Shown here: piece by piece, positions 46,130-58,849 of the stretch
Layout: each line of letters starts with the position of its first letter
How positions within the stretch are numbered: position 1 is the stretch's first letter
Source of the DNA: Heterotrichella gracilis
Lineage: Eukaryota; Sar; Xanthophyceae; Tribonematales; Xanthonemataceae
Assembly (NCBI GenBank): GCA_032358255.1
Contig: JAULBX010024850.1
Span: 1 to 64,000 of the forward strand
DNA length: 64,000 nt
Direction: 5' to 3'
Translations under genes and position numbers: made by a program
The notes under the pieces: model-generated
What the model was told of the DNA's origin: nothing
The model's database searches: none
What the model saw: the letters and a program-made list of their open reading frames with translations, nothing else

Positions 46130-46176
46130 TGGGTTAGGGTTGGGTTTAGGGTTGGGTTTAGGGTTGGGTTTAGGCG
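46130..46176. repeat. Degenerate telomere-like array next to an RWP-RK acceptor
   Basis: Three copies of a 14-base double unit, GGGTTGGGTTTAGG-like, lie just upstream (in transcript direction) of the exon starting at 46112. One of the two half-units is TTTAGGG and the other GGGTT. Confidence 0.8.
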
Positions 46177-49100
46177 GGACAGTGCACACAGGGTGGGGTT
46201 TGGGTTTAGGTGGAACATGCCCGCAGTGTGTGTGTTGAGCCCGGCTGCCACCTGTGGGCGTTTCCTTTCTTCCTTTCTTTCATGGGTGTAGGGTTTAGGT
46301 CGGGTGGCAGGGTTTAGGTTTAGGGATGTGAGCCTGCCTCCACTTGTGGCTGTAGTGTCATTTGACAGGAGGCGAAGCCCTGGGGGCGCACTTTACTAGT
46401 GGCTAGCAGTACCGTGGAAGAGAGAGGAGTTGGCGGTGCGCAACTGGGCTACATCACTCGAGGGTCCAGGCCATTTGGGGTTCAGGGTTCAAGGGCCCTT
46501 GGACTGCACCTGCCCCGTGCGGATGTTGCAGCCCAATGGGTACCCGCCAAGGGTGGGCAACCCTTATGGGGTTTCAGGAAAGTGCACTGACCCGTCAAGT
46601 GGCCGTGTACGCCACTACAGCCTGACTACAACACTCACTAACACTTCGCAGAGGCTGTGGCTTTGGGTGTGGTGCCGCTGGGCGTGGGCGGATGGATGGC
46701 CTGCCATCGTCCTCCCCGGATGGTTTGGAGAAAGTAGAAGGCGGCAGGGTTGTTCGATGGGTTATGTCATGGTGGGAGAACCTGCAAGGGCGCGTCCATG
46801 TTGTTAGCAGAGTAGACAGAAGGTGCAAACCTGTGGATCAGGTTAAGTGCTTTCAATGCGCAGCATGATCAGTCCAACACGCGTGGTGGCGATGTTCCAC
46901 ACATAACGGTTTTTCTCGCGCTACAGTAAACGTAAACGACGAGGACAGGTTTCAAGGGTTCCACGCTTAACAGAAACATCCCAGCATCACTAATCGGCGT
47001 GTTGAGGTGGCAGCTGGGCAGAGACACTGAACGTCGGACGGATACGAGTGACGCGGACGTGGACTCTGGCTAAAAACAGCAAAGCCCTTCAAACGTTTTG
47101 CCCACGGTTGCTCTGCTCAGGGCTGGATGGGACTACAACTGGCAAAGGCCTGCAAAGGCGAACCCACCATGCACGTGCAGCATGCGGTGCGAGTGCTTTT
47201 GCTAGTGCTTTTTGCAGGATGCAAGTGCTTTTGCACATGTACGTGCTTGCAAGCCAATGACAACGAAATGCCCACCTGTGTTCGGGCTGCCAAAGTTGCT
47301 TACGCCTTCAACTTCCGTGTAAAGCTGCCTTCAGGCTCTGCAAAGTGGCAGCCACTGTGAACGCCCAACCCAAACAAGCAGAGCCATGCCCAAAGTGACA
47401 GAGTGGCAATGCACTTCTTGAGCTACGACGGTCAGGCTTTTGCACTATAGCGCACTTACAGCCGTTTGAGGGCTTCCGCAGACAAAAGCAACGTTTCAAG
47501 TTTCTTGGTCGCCACCACTGGCCTTCGCCGTATCACGTACCAGCAGGTTGAGCTTGCATGGAAGGTCTGGTGGTGGGTGGATGTTCGCCTGGTGTGCCAC
47601 CACACCAGCTCGCTCATCGTGAAGAGAACTCGAAAGAACGGACAGGTGATGAGAAGAATCTTTTCTTGACGAGAGTACTGCTGTATCGGCTGTACCCCCC
47701 AACCCTGCTTAGGCCACCCGCAGTAAATAACGTGGTTGGGGTGCCCCCCCCCCCCGTCCGATTTTTCTCGAAAAATGCATGTAATCGATCGGATTTTGAG
47801 GGGTCAAAAAAAGCAACACTAGGGGCCCCTAAATACTCCGGAGGCTATTGAAATGGGACAAGCACGCCGAGACGAGTCCAAAACCACCCTCAAATGAATC
47901 AAAATACAAAGAGTAAATGGGGTTGGAATTGGTTCTATGAGCTGGGGATTTGGATTGGAGATGGGGATAGACGTTTGGGGATTTGAGGGTTGAGATTGGG
48001 ATTTGGTACTCAGTTGGCGCAGGAAATCTGGTGAGTGAAATCCCAAAAATTTAATGGTGGGACAGAGACATCATGATTTTTTGGGGTGGGGCAGGGGGCA
48101 GTAGGAAAAAAAGTTCTAACCCTATGCCAACATTTTTCAAAACAGACCTCTGGACCCCCCCCCCCCCCCCCCCCAAAGTCACAGAATGCGGCAAACATGG
48201 TGGCAAACTGACCCTTGCGCAGTCTTGATTCCAATGGAACAGCTGGCGGTTGCAGAAAGTTTGTAAATAAAAAGTTACAAAGCAATCAACATTTATTCTT
48301 TATGGGATACTATGATTATAATATAATAATTGTATTTCTTTTCAATTAATGTAGTCATTAAATCAATATTGCTGAATATTGTAATCATTTTGTACCCATG
48401 CATGCATATGCTGCATCAACTATATGTCCTTTTTGGGCAAGTACAATTATTGTAATAGGTGTTGTAAGGTCTTTACATCCACAGTTGCCTATGGCATTGC
48501 CCAAGCTGATGAAACAACCCCTCAAAAAACGTTGCGGGCTTTTTACTTTTGCCACTGAACTTTTTCAACGGGACCTCCCCCCCCCCCCCCCCCCCCCCCT
48601 CCAAAAAAGGTGTCAATTTTTTTATTTCCTTGGTACAGGAGGTTCCTATGGATAAGCTCTTTCCATTTCTGCACTAATAATCAGCCACTCCGGCATAGGG
48701 TCAAAAAGTTACTAAACTATAGCCCCCTGGGTGGGGAGCAATCCGAACACTGAGAGAGTCAATTTGGGACATGTTACACCCCCAAGTGAACCCAGAATAA
48801 CCCTGGATGGGCCTTGTAAAAATCTGACCAAATTCACCAATCCGATTGAATTTCAGCCCCCACCGTGGTCCCCACCGTCCCTGCCGGCACCCCAACCACG
48901 GCGGGTGGCCTTAAAGGACACCACCATATTTTTGTCCCGGCCACGACATCCCGTGAATAGGATTTTGGTACCGTATCACGTGCGCCGCTGATTCGCATAC
49001 AGGAATAGTCACAGCGACGCCAATGGCGTTTGCAAAGGCGGTAGGCCAAAGTGCACCGTCGTGTCATGCATACGCATGGTCTGGTGGCGAGATGCCGTGG

Positions 49101-51234
49101 TCGCAAGGGAGGAATGCCGTCAAAGTGATCTCGTTGATCAGGTGCTTATGCATGCTTATAACCCATTCATAATGCCTGTGTGCCGATACTCCCATTGCAG
49201 TACTGCGGCCGCTTGCGGTTGTAGTGCTGGTTCACCTCGCAGCCTTGCCTGGCGGAGACGCGAGCTGCGCGTATGCCGGACCGGTGGCATACGCTTGCAT
49301 GAGGGGGGGTCTTTCACACATGCAGACAAGCTTGCGCAGGCACGCTAGCTAGCTCACCACCCAGTTCAGCGTACCCCGGCATGCCCCCATTGCAACACTG
49401 CCCGACCTCCCAGAACGACCCAAGACGCAACGCTTTAAGGCGTCAACGAGATAGAATTGGCAACAACCATCTCTTCCATGGAGTGTCGGACTGGTACAAC
49501 CATACCTATGGGATCCCGGAGTGCGGTAGGTGCTCAGCTTAGGTGCTCGTGTACCGTGCCCTTGCCAAGTGCCCTAACGGCGAGACACTACCGTGCAACG
49601 CACCCGCATCAACTTGGGCCTCCACTTGAGTCCCTCGCAGTGTTAGCAGAGCTGCGGAGGCTGCGAAGAATCACAGGCATGTATAGGAGACTGGCAGCCC
49701 ATCTGACCAGGCAACCCAACCACTTACTAGCTTTTGGTACACTGCCTTGTCTGCTCGACAGCCACTGTACAACAGAAGCGTTGGTCTTCCCTCCCAAGCT
49801 CTTCCCTTCCACACACAGTTACCGTCAAGCCTTTGACAGGACGATTAGTGACCTCAGGGGTCAACAATGATGAAGTACGTCGCTGTGTGTTGCACGCATA
49901 GCCGTCCACCAGTGCAAGGCGTAATTGCTGCTCAATACCCCAAAAGCCAACGCCTGCAACGTTAGATTATATTAAAGGCTGGACACCGGCACATGCCTCA
50001 GATGGGCATGTACTGCAGGAGGGTTCAAAAGTCTCTCTTTTATAATAACCTGTAGTAGATCAGTGATATGCTTACAAATGTTACAAGACTACGTTGCAGA
50101 CTCTGGGCCACCATGGTCTGGATTGGGCCGAGTCTGGAATGGGGGCGAGTGCCTGGCAGCAGTGCTTGTCAAACTCACAACTTGAGTACTCTGCCCAGGT
50201 GCATTCAACTCAAATGTCCCAGTTGACTCACTTGCGTGACCTCCACATGTGTACAGTGGCTAAGTGACTTACACCACACCAGTCTGGTTTCAGGAACGGC
50301 CATTGCCTCCTGTTTTCAAGCGTGCTGGCCACTTGCAGTTAAGGTTGGCAGTAATGGCAGGCCAATCCTCATAAGAAATAGGGCCATATGGTAATACGGT
50401 ACCTGCACACCCCACCAAAGTGGCCCACAGACCCCGTATCCCCACGTAAAAGTCATATCGGTATGTCTGGGCAAGCTAATTGACAACAGCACTGCTGCAC
50501 AGACACGGCAGTGAAAAACGTTGGCTCCTGCAATATAATAAGACATGCAAAGGGGCGACACAAAAACCTGGGAGTAAAATAGCAGTTCAACCTGTAACCC
50601 CAAAATGGCTGAGCTGTTAGTCCTTCCCTCACACCCTAAAACCTCAAACTGCAACTAGCTGGCTATAAAGCCCCTCCCTCGCACCCCAAAACCCCAAACT
50701 GCAAGGAAACAGCAAGCAAGAATACTGGCCTATGACTGGTTCCTTCCCCTCACACCATTGAACCCCCCAAAAATCATTCGTAAAACAATTCCCAACGTAA
50801 AAACTTCACACCCTGTGCCCACCTAACGCCAGGGGAAGAATGATGATTCCATCATTATTCTTTCCCTTGGTCCCTTGCAACCGGTCCAATTCCAACCCCC
50901 AGCAGTCGCTACACGACCCACCACCAGTGCTGCACCGAGACTCCCGACCCAAGCAGCGGCGGGGTGCACGGCAATGCGCAATCATCGAATCATCGCCGTG
51001 CCACCACCACTCCTGTACCACACTGCCGGGCCGATGCGCATGGGCTGCGCGCGGGGTGCGCCTGGGGTACGCACCCACAAGTAAAGCTCCACGCTACCTC
51101 CTCAGCCAGCCGGGCTGGCAATGGCCTTCTGGCATCGCGCCACATGCTGGGTGCCTTCAAGGTGTCGGCGAGCCCATTGCCTCCAGATAGTGGGACCCAA
51201 TCCACAGGCTGTGCCCCGAGCTACCCATCACCAT

Positions 51235-51700
51235 CCCTTGGCGAGAAACCCCGCACCACTCCCTAACCTGGCCCACTGGTGGGCGCAGCACCCGGTGTCA
51301 TCCCCTCCAGACCCCGCCATTGCTCACCGGTGGGGGCAGCGCCAGGCTGGCACCCACCCCCACGCGCAACCCCAACCCCCCCCGGGCCTGATGTCCCACG
51401 CTGCCCCACCCGTCGCCGTCCCTTGGGGGATCATCCCCACCTCATTCCCCGCCCTTGCCCGCTGGTGGGGGCAGTAGCAAGCTGGTGCAAAGTCATCCCA
51501 CCCTCAGTTCCCACCCTCGCCCGCTGGAAGCGCAGCAACAGCCTGGCACCCGCGCCCAAGCTTAATGACCGCCGCCACCAGGAAGCGCTCCGTGCTGACG
51601 TGTACACCCGCAAACCCCGCCGACACCTTGACACCATGCCCTGCAGCTGCACTGGAGTCCCACGCTGCCCCACACCCCGCCGTCCCTTGGGGGATCGTCG
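51235..51700 (-). repeat. Echo array downstream of the TerC stop codon
   Basis: The TerC 3' coding end (CTTGCCCGC-GGTGG-GGCAG, parent 51717) recurs near 51525, 51459, 51325 and 51270. The longest copy (about 51500-51650) covers roughly 130 bases, including the CACCACCGCCAGCGAGCTC region in decayed form. The 3' flank CCGTCCCTTGGGGGATC is copied as well. Confidence 0.8.
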
Positions 51701-51705
51701 CACCC

Positions 51706-54700
51706 TCAGTCCCCGCCCTTGCCCGCCGGTGGCGGCAGCAGCAAGCTCGCCCCCACCCCCACGCCCAGCAGGCCCGCCACCACCGCCAGCGAGCTCCCGG
51801 TGCTCACATGCACATCCGCAAACTCCGCCAGCATCTTCACGCCGATGAACGCCAGGATGACCCCCACCGCCTTGTCCAAATAGTACAACTTCTCCATGAA
51901 GGAGGACAGGAAGGAGTAGAAGCCCCGCAGGCTGAGGATGGCCATGATGTTGGAGGAGTAGACCACAAAGGGGTCGAGCGTTACGCCGAGGACCGCGGGG
52001 ATGGAGTCCACTGCGAAGAGCACGTCGGACAGCTCGATGACTGCCAGCACCAGCAGCAGGGGGGTGGCCACCTTCGCCTGCGGGGGAAACGGGGAGGGGA
52101 TGGTTTGTAAATATACTCCCTTGGCACCACACACGTGGGTACAGTAGGTTTACGGAGGAAATGCTACTCTAACTTGTAAAGCCAGAGCCTCATGTGACTT
52201 GAGTCAAGTCGCGTAGGATCAATAGGCGGATAAGGAAATGCTACGATTAGTTTGGTGACTGGGGCAGTGTTGGTTTGTTTTTGGTTGCAAAGGTAGCTTG
52301 GGTCTCTTGGTGGGGCTTTTTTGGGTGTTTTCGGCACATAGGGCGTGAGTTGCCCTTGTTCCCTAAAGGCTGGGACGGATCGCGTACTGTAAATGTCGCA
52401 TAGAAATCTACCAACTGTGGCGGGAAAGTCATGATCATTCCATCACTACCCCTCTGTGTACGGTGTTCCCACTTATTCTATCCTTGTACAGTTTTATACT
52501 TTAAAGGCCAGGAGCACATGACCACTTAATGGACACAAATGCCTTCCTCGTCCACATATGTCCATCCCGTGTGTTATGCAACCCTCACCCCGTTTTGAAG
52601 CGTGAAGAAGTTGTCCCCGTCGTAGCTGTCAGTCACTGTCAGGAACCGTCGGCAGAACTTGACCACCGCATTCTCGCTCAAGTCCTCTTCTTCATCCGCG
52701 TCTCCACCTAAGACACAGGGTGCATAAAGTGAAGGGCTGAAACGAGAAAGCGACGCAGCCCATCCTTGAACCGGGGAGGGTTTAGGATTTGGCAGAGACT
52801 CACAGAATGGCTACTCAAGGCTGTCAACTCCTTATTCATGCAACGGTGGACATAGGCAATCAAGATGGGGTATCCCTCAAACACGATTTTTTATATCGGT
52901 ACATGTAAATGCATTGGGAATACAATACATGTCGAAGTGCATTCGTTATCTCTGTCAGTCTTGGGACACAGCATGGCTCCCGGGATGCTCCCGCCACAAA
53001 TTCCTTGTCCCTAAACGGTTGCGACAGCGGCAACAGTAGATGGTGCACATGCACATGCCAGTCGGCCCTTACTTGTGAATATCCCATACGCGCTGTACAC
53101 CAGGATGCCCGCAAACACCGCCAGCAGCGGCTTGAAGTAGGTGATGAGCTCCACACCCAGGCCAATCAGCACCAGCCGGAGCACCGCGGCGCTGAGGATG
53201 CCGTAGGTCAACACCTGCACCAAGAAATGGAATTCTGGTGGAAATCCTGAAAATCACGAAGAATTCTGTTATGAATCCATGAAGCGCAATTTTGGTGAAG
53301 ACGCTGGATGATGCAAACATGCAGACAATGCCACAAAACCACCAGCCAAAGCACCGCGGCGCGCAGGATGCCATATCGGATGACCAGGATGAAGCCAAAC
53401 CCTAACGCCAAAATCCCTAGACCCTAGGCCTTGGTGCGCACCTTGCGCTGCGCGTCAGAGGAGCACCGGAAGTATCTGAACACCGGGATGAACACAAATG
53501 AAACCGGATGAACACAAATCCTAACGCCAAAACCCTAAACCCTAGGTGCTCACCTTGCGCTGCGCGTCGGGGGGGCACCGGAAGTATCTGAACACCAGGA
53601 TGAACACAATCAGATTGTCCACGCTCAGCGCCTGTTCCAGCAGGTAGCAGGTGAAGTACTCCTCCCCCCGCTGGGCACCCATGCCTATCCACACCGCTGC
53701 GCCCAGCGCCACCGCGGCAAACACGCAGGCTGCCGCTTGCTCGCCGCGCTCCTCCGCCACCTCCACAGTGCCCTCCACAAAGGTCACAGCCTGCACCGGG
53801 TGGGGGGGGGAGGAGAGATGGGCTGAGGTGTTTGTTCAAGAGGACCCTAAAGCCTGACACTTTGTTCACGAGGGCCGTGCAACAGTCCAAAGGGACCCTA
53901 ACACTATCTCTATAAGAGCCGTGCAACTGTTCAGCCGGCCTGAACAATATTGGAACAGCGCTCTACATTTTCCATATATTTTGGGGCGGCCCTGGGTGCT
54001 GTCCCTTACCTGAGCCAGCTCAACAGGTGCGACACCCACCACCGCCTCCTCAATGAAACCCCCCACCCCCTCCGAACTCAACCAACAACCCCACCGACCA
54101 GGACCCTCACCTCTATTTGAGCAAGCTCTTCGCATGTTACAACAATTACATCCACCACTTCCTCAGCAACACCCCCCTGCCAACTCAACCAACAACCCCA
54201 CCCAACCAGGACCCTCACCTCTATTTGTTCTAGCTCCTCGGGCGTGATTTTGCCTGTGAGGGGCGCGGGGGCGGGGGGCACAATCTCGCCAGTACCCTGC
54301 AAGGGTCACCAAGGGGAAATAGCAACGTTGGTGTGCTGACTATTGCAATCCATATTGGCAACTGAATGCAAGTAAGCAGACACTTTCCGCAAGTGCTGCA
54401 GCGCACATGCTGGCTATGGCGTTGCACAATGGCAACTGCACGCAAGTGACCAGACACCTCCGCAAGCGCAGCGCCATATACGGTGCATGTGCACGTTCTG
54501 TGCTTGCATCAACGTCACAGGAGTGGGGACAAGGCCTGCCAACCACATGCCACCTTCCCCCGCCCCCATCCTGGGCTATCAATTGTGCCCTCAGAACCCT
54601 AAGGGTTTGCGATCATATGCCCTGCTCACCTGCTCTATCTGCTCCTTTGCGCTGAAGGCCCTCCAGTGGTGCAGGGGGGCGCGGCGGGGCGCGGCTGGTC

Positions 54701-54800
54701 GGTGGGCATAGTGCCTCAGCGACCGGGCTGTGGTGAAGGTTGTGGTGAAGGGTGTGGGGCAGTGGCTGCTGGTACAGTGTCTACTGAGCAAGGGCTTCAT
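51706..54800 (-). CDS. TERC: TerC-family integral membrane protein, plastid-type
   Basis: TerC proteins are multi-pass membrane proteins; the plant plastid member is needed for thylakoid membrane biogenesis and insertion, and bacterial members export metal ions. Exons 54800-54630, 54296-54219, 53790-53554, 53214-53073, 52707-52589 and 52077-51706 join in phase, 372 residues, close to plant TerC length. Signatures: LLEQALSVDNLIVFILVFRYF (exon 3), FRCPPDAQRK, LITYFKPLLAVFAGILVYSAYGIF (exon 4), FLTVTDSYDGDNFFTLQNG (exon 5), and ELSDVLFAVDSIPAVLG (exon 6, with the conserved Asp pair). About six or seven membrane segments. The first 57 residues are basic and Ser/Thr-rich, a likely chloroplast transit peptide. 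Introns 2, 3 and the 3' flank contain echoes. Confidence 0.9.
53325..53405 (-). repeat. Upstream echo of TerC exon 4 start
   Basis: CACCAGCC-AAGCACCGCGGCGC and AGGATGCC of exon 4 recur once upstream in transcript direction; the copy then becomes ATGACCAGGATGAAG. Confidence 0.75.
53428..53530 (-). repeat. Downstream echo of TerC exon 3 end
   Basis: The exon 3 end and donor (CACCTTGCGCTGCGCGTC, then CACCGGAAGTATCTGAACAC) are copied once at 53440-53495. GATGAACACAAAT follows twice. The copy is set off by CCCTAAACCC. Confidence 0.85.
54000..54150 (-). repeat. Two downstream echoes of TerC exon 2 end
   Basis: CAGGACCCTCACCTCTATTTG, the antisense of the exon 2 end plus donor, is repeated near 54100; a more decayed copy (CCTGAGCCAGCTC) lies near 54008. 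CCAACAACCCCACC of the intron is shared. Confidence 0.8.
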
Positions 54801-56882
54801 GGCGCCAAATAGGGGTGGGTGGCGGGCTGTGGGGGGTGGTGGTGGTTGGCTGGGAATGGTGGGATTGGTGGTGCCCTAGTGTTGTGCGGCGCTAGCTGTC
54901 CAGCCTTGTGGGGGCCTGGCCATGGACTGCGAAGCATATATTATATATTATGTATGAAGGGTGAGCTTGAACGTTGGCAGGTTTCCCCTGATTTTGTTGC
55001 TTGTGGTGTGCCAGGGTAAGGTAGGAGGTGCATGCGTGTGTGGGCAGTGTACAGAAGGCCCGCACGTTGGTGTTTGGTGCTGCACAGGAGGGAAGAGATG
55101 CGAGGAGCTGAACAGTGTCAGGTGTGTGCTGAATACGTTATGTCCAGAAATGGGGAGTAGGGAGGGATATACTCTCTCTATATTATGTTGCAGCTGCGCA
55201 GAGTTCGAAACACTGGTGGGACAAGCTAGCCCCTTGAACAAACAAAGGGTGCAGTAGGGCTGCAGTGGAGGGTAGTTGGCATGCTGTTAACAAGGGACGT
55301 ACAAACGTTCCCTAAAACCCTGTTTACTAGCACAAAGGTCACCAAAAGTACTAACACTTGTAAGAACACCGGGAACTGAGGGAAGACGTGAAAGCAAGTG
55401 TTCGCAGAGAGGGCGCACAACCCTGCAGCCCCAGTCCAATCGGTATAGCAGTGCTGAACCAGTTTTACAGGGTGCCAGGCAAGGAGAGCAAAAGGTATGG
55501 GCCATAAGACGCCTTAGACTGCAAGAAAGCCATATGTAGGTCAACCGTACCTGTGACGGCAAGCCTGTGTCACACCAGCGTCCTAAAACCGAGCAGCATG
55601 CCCCATTGCGGCTTGCCAACCATCCACTGCCCAGTTGCGCTCAGTTACTGTTACTTAGTTTGTTGACCAAGACAATAACTTGTGGTGGGGAATGTGGAAG
55701 GAATTGGCGACAGGTGGGCGTACTTAAGCAGGGAGCGTCAACAGACCTGGATGACTGGGTAATATTGGATGACACAACTTAGGTGGGAGGCGACACTAAC
55801 TGCGAAACTGCAAATTGACTGCGCTAGAGTGCACCTGTGTCTATTTTCTATTCCTTTGTTGGAGCAGTTGGCCTCTATAAGCATTCGTGGTGCAAGTTGC
55901 AAACATGGGGTGTGTTTTCGCTGGCCTTATAAGGGCGTTATCCCTTGCCAAGGGCTTGGGGGGCAAGAAGTCGTGGTGGTTGAAAGAGTAAAATTTTTTT
56001 GGCATTATCTATAGTTCCAGACAATTGGTGATAATCCTGCTGCAGGCCCAGCAAAATTGTGGTATCTTGCAGGACTCACTGTACGGGTACCACTACCCAC
56101 AGGGCCTGGTACATGTTTGGGTGGTGGTGGCATGCGGGCCTCATATGTCGCGTCCAACCGCCGTGAGCACAGTGGGCCCTGAAAAAACATTATGGCGACA
56201 AGATTTATTGCGCCCAGTTTGCCTTTTGGTAAGAAGCTTTCCTGGCACAGTGCATGGTTCCTGGCTCACACCAGTTCGGTTAGGCAGGGCATCTATTGCC
56301 TTGTCGCCCGGTGTCAGGCAGGGGGTGCCATTTTAACCCTGAAGAAACCCACTGCAATACCATGCAATGAGAGCGCCAAATTGCGCTACACAGACCACCC
56401 TCTGGGAGCGCTGCTCAGGACAGCTACTTTGTGCTGTCTTGAGTGCGGGCGCAAGCTGTGGCAATGTTGAGAAGGCGTGTACGGTGACCACCCCTCCTCA
56501 AACCTCTGTTCCCAGTTTGCACCCTGGCTGCACAATGCAATGACAGGTTGGTGCTAGGTCAAGAGCACCAGCCCCACACCCAACCACCACGTGCCACACA
56601 TAAGGATGAGGAGTGCAGCCTGTAAAAATTTGCAACTAATCCTGGTGAAGGGGGCACAGTAAAACAAGTGTTGGTCCAAAGGGCGCAAGTAAACGAAAAC
56701 CCACCCCACATATCTGTCACTGGCAGTGGGTTGTCTACCCTGGTTGCCTGCAAGCGGTGTTTGTAAAAAGCGATGTCCAAAGTGACCTGATAAACAAGTC
56801 TAAAGTGCAAGGGCGAGCATACAGAGAACTCAAAGAAGGAAAATATGAAAGAAAAGCAGAGGATCACCACCAAAACCTACCA
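54801..56882. other. Gene-free region between TerC and SF3B5
   Basis: About 2.1 kb. It should include the TerC promoter and the SF3B5 3' leader. No open frame shows domain motifs and there is no telomere-like array. A few TATATTATATT-like A/T stretches occur near 54940. Confidence 0.4.
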
Positions 56883-57149
56883 CTACTCGTCCTCCTTGGC
56901 AGGAGGAAGCCCACAAGGTAGCAGCATTTTCTGCAAGAAGTTGTACCTCACCCTCCCTATCGACTCGTTTTCGGCCACCGCAAAGTACGACAGCATGTTG
57001 TGGTGCCCGATGTACGAGGCGTAGCTGTCCCGGTGGATGTTCACTGCCCACTCAAAGCGTGTGACGTCTGCGTGGCCTGTGCCAACGTGCTTAGCTTGCA
57101 AGTGCTCGAGCTGGCTGTTGATGTTGAACCTGTCCTGCAGCGTGGTCAT
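56883..57149 (-). CDS. SF3B5: Splicing factor 3B subunit 5 (SF3b10)
   Basis: Small core subunit of the SF3b complex of U2 snRNP, acting in branch-point recognition during pre-mRNA splicing in the nucleus. A single uninterrupted frame of 88 residues (animal protein 86). Conserved along its whole length: DRFNINSQLEHLQAKHVGTG, GHADVTRFEWAVN, HRDSYASYIGHHNMLSYFA, VAENES, RVRYN and KMLLPCGLPP. The ATG at 57149 gives MTTLQDRFN, the expected N-terminus, and follows an AG that could be an acceptor for a 5' leader intron. It has no echoes and no telomere-like DNA near it. Confidence 0.95.
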   Translation of the reverse strand: MTTLQDRFNINSQLEHLQAKHVGTGHADVTRFEWAVNIHRDSYASYIGHHNMLSYFAVAENESIGRVRYNFLQKMLLPCGLPPAKEDE

Positions 57150-58849
57150 GCTGGGTCCCTGCTGTGTGCCAAACGGGGAGGGGATGGTCAGTATGGGAGA
57201 GCAGATAGCAGGATATAGTTGTGTTGCTTGGTGTATCTGTGAAACATGCAGCATGCAAGTGCTTGTCCACACAAATTGGGACACAGGGGAACGGGGTGCC
57301 GCTCCTTTGAAGTAGCAAATGGTGCAAAGGGCTACTAGATGTTGTTCACCTAGATCTTGCACGTGCAAGGACATACCTGCTTGCTTTGCACTGTGTAGGA
57401 GGTGTCCAACAGCCAGAATCTGATGGGTGAAAGAACCCGGCTGTGATTCAGTAGACTCACCCCGACAATGAGTGGGCAAGGTGCGTTTCAACAATTGCAG
57501 GATATGACGAGCCTCGCAGAGGTCATCGCTTTATGCGTTTAGCAGTAAGAGGTCACCTGAAAAGAACAGGGTTGGCGATATGCATGCATTGGAGGCAGGG
57601 TTTTGGTCACCTCGCTTTCTCTAATGATATGCATGCATTTGCTCCCCCCTGATAAACCATTTTTCGAGTGAGAAAACAGTGCTTCATGCTGCAATCCAAG
57701 CACAGCAAACACAGTCAATGTCATATCCAGCAGTGCGCTGCAACTAATCATGATGTATTCAAAGCATCTGGCACACATCCAATGATTTTCAATGCATTGC
57801 CAGCTACTACACATTGGCGTGTCACTAGGGTGAGTCATGCGCGCGGAATGCCCAAGTGAGGAAGGGTGATTCACACAGCTCACAGCAGCATTACAACTTG
57901 GAAGTGTTGCGCCAGTTTGATGTGCTGCATGCACATGGTAATACCATACATCATACCGGTGCCATGCCCAGTGACCTTGCACGTGGTATGGGCCCAGCTC
58001 AATCTCACAGTCAATAATATCCAGCTTACACTACCTTGGCAACTTCCTGACACTGGCAATCACTTGGGTCTGTGATCACACGTCTCTATACTCGTGTGCA
58101 AACGAGACAAATCAGCGGATGGGCAGCTCGTCAGGAACGCTGAGTGCCCACCGCAACACAGCAAGTCCACAGGGGAAACAAAGGGAAATTAGTCATAATA
58201 AGGCGCGGGAACTCAATACCCTTAATAAACCCTCATCAACCTGCAGTTCAACCATATTTGCCTTAAGGCGAAACTCCTGGGATGGCATAACTAATTCACC
58301 ATGACACGCGGCGCACATGATGCTCATTTTCAGCCCTACTAAAACCCGCTGAATGAAATGTGAAATTGGAGGCCCTGATTTGCACAGCTACTCACTACAC
58401 AATGAATCAATTAGAGATGTCAGGACACCAACATGCACCGTGCAACTCTCTAGAAGTACACTTTGCTTACCCCACACAGAGCCCTTAAACAATTATTAAG
58501 CAGCCACTATACCTCTTGTCAACCCACAGGAGAAGTGCCAACCATCCAGTTGAGCAGGAAGGCAGCACAGTTGCAGCACTGTAGCAGTAAGCCCTTGATC
58601 CCCAATATGCATGCGTTATTAATACAACCCAGGTGGTCGAACGCAGCATCAAGGAGCCACAAATTCTACAAGCTGCCTCAAGCAGCAAGAACGTTGTGAG
58701 TTATTCACTTCAAAGGACACCAGTGGCATCCCAAGGCAACAGACTGGGGAGGAGCCAACTATATAACTGCAGAGTCAACAGCAACAGGCACCAAGTGCCT
58801 GCGGAGAGATGTTATGGCTTTCCAAGGCATGACTCATCGGATATATGTT
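57150..58849. other. Spacer upstream of SF3B5
   Basis: About 1.7 kb holding the SF3B5 promoter and the 3' leader of the next minus-strand gene. It includes one copy of the 330-bp dispersed repeat (57335-57665). No other gene seen. Confidence 0.4.
57335..57665. repeat. 330-bp dispersed repeat, copy A
   Basis: Paired with 60233-60565 in the same orientation. Shared stretches include AGAGGTCATCGCTTT, AAGAACAGGGTTGGCGATAT, TTTTGGTCACCTCGCTT and GATATGCATGCATTTGCTCC. Overall identity is about 80 percent. No coding capacity or clear terminal repeats. Confidence 0.85.

Larger units (their letters stand above)
46113..51705. other. Gene-poor region upstream of RWP-RK and downstream of TerC
   Basis: About 5.6 kb. 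It must include the missing RWP-RK 5' exons near its left end. Landmarks: telomere-like array 46130-46176, three poly(C) tracts (47744-47755, 48155-48174, 48577-48599), an A/T-rich block at 48290-48460, a 9-bp perfect palindromic stem at 49269-49294, and TerC echoes from 51235. A 137-codon open frame at 49457-49870 has no recognisable domain. Confidence 0.4.

Noticed and set aside
49457-49870. 137-codon open frame
   Set aside because: No domain or homolog recognised and no supporting exons; could be chance in GC-rich DNA.
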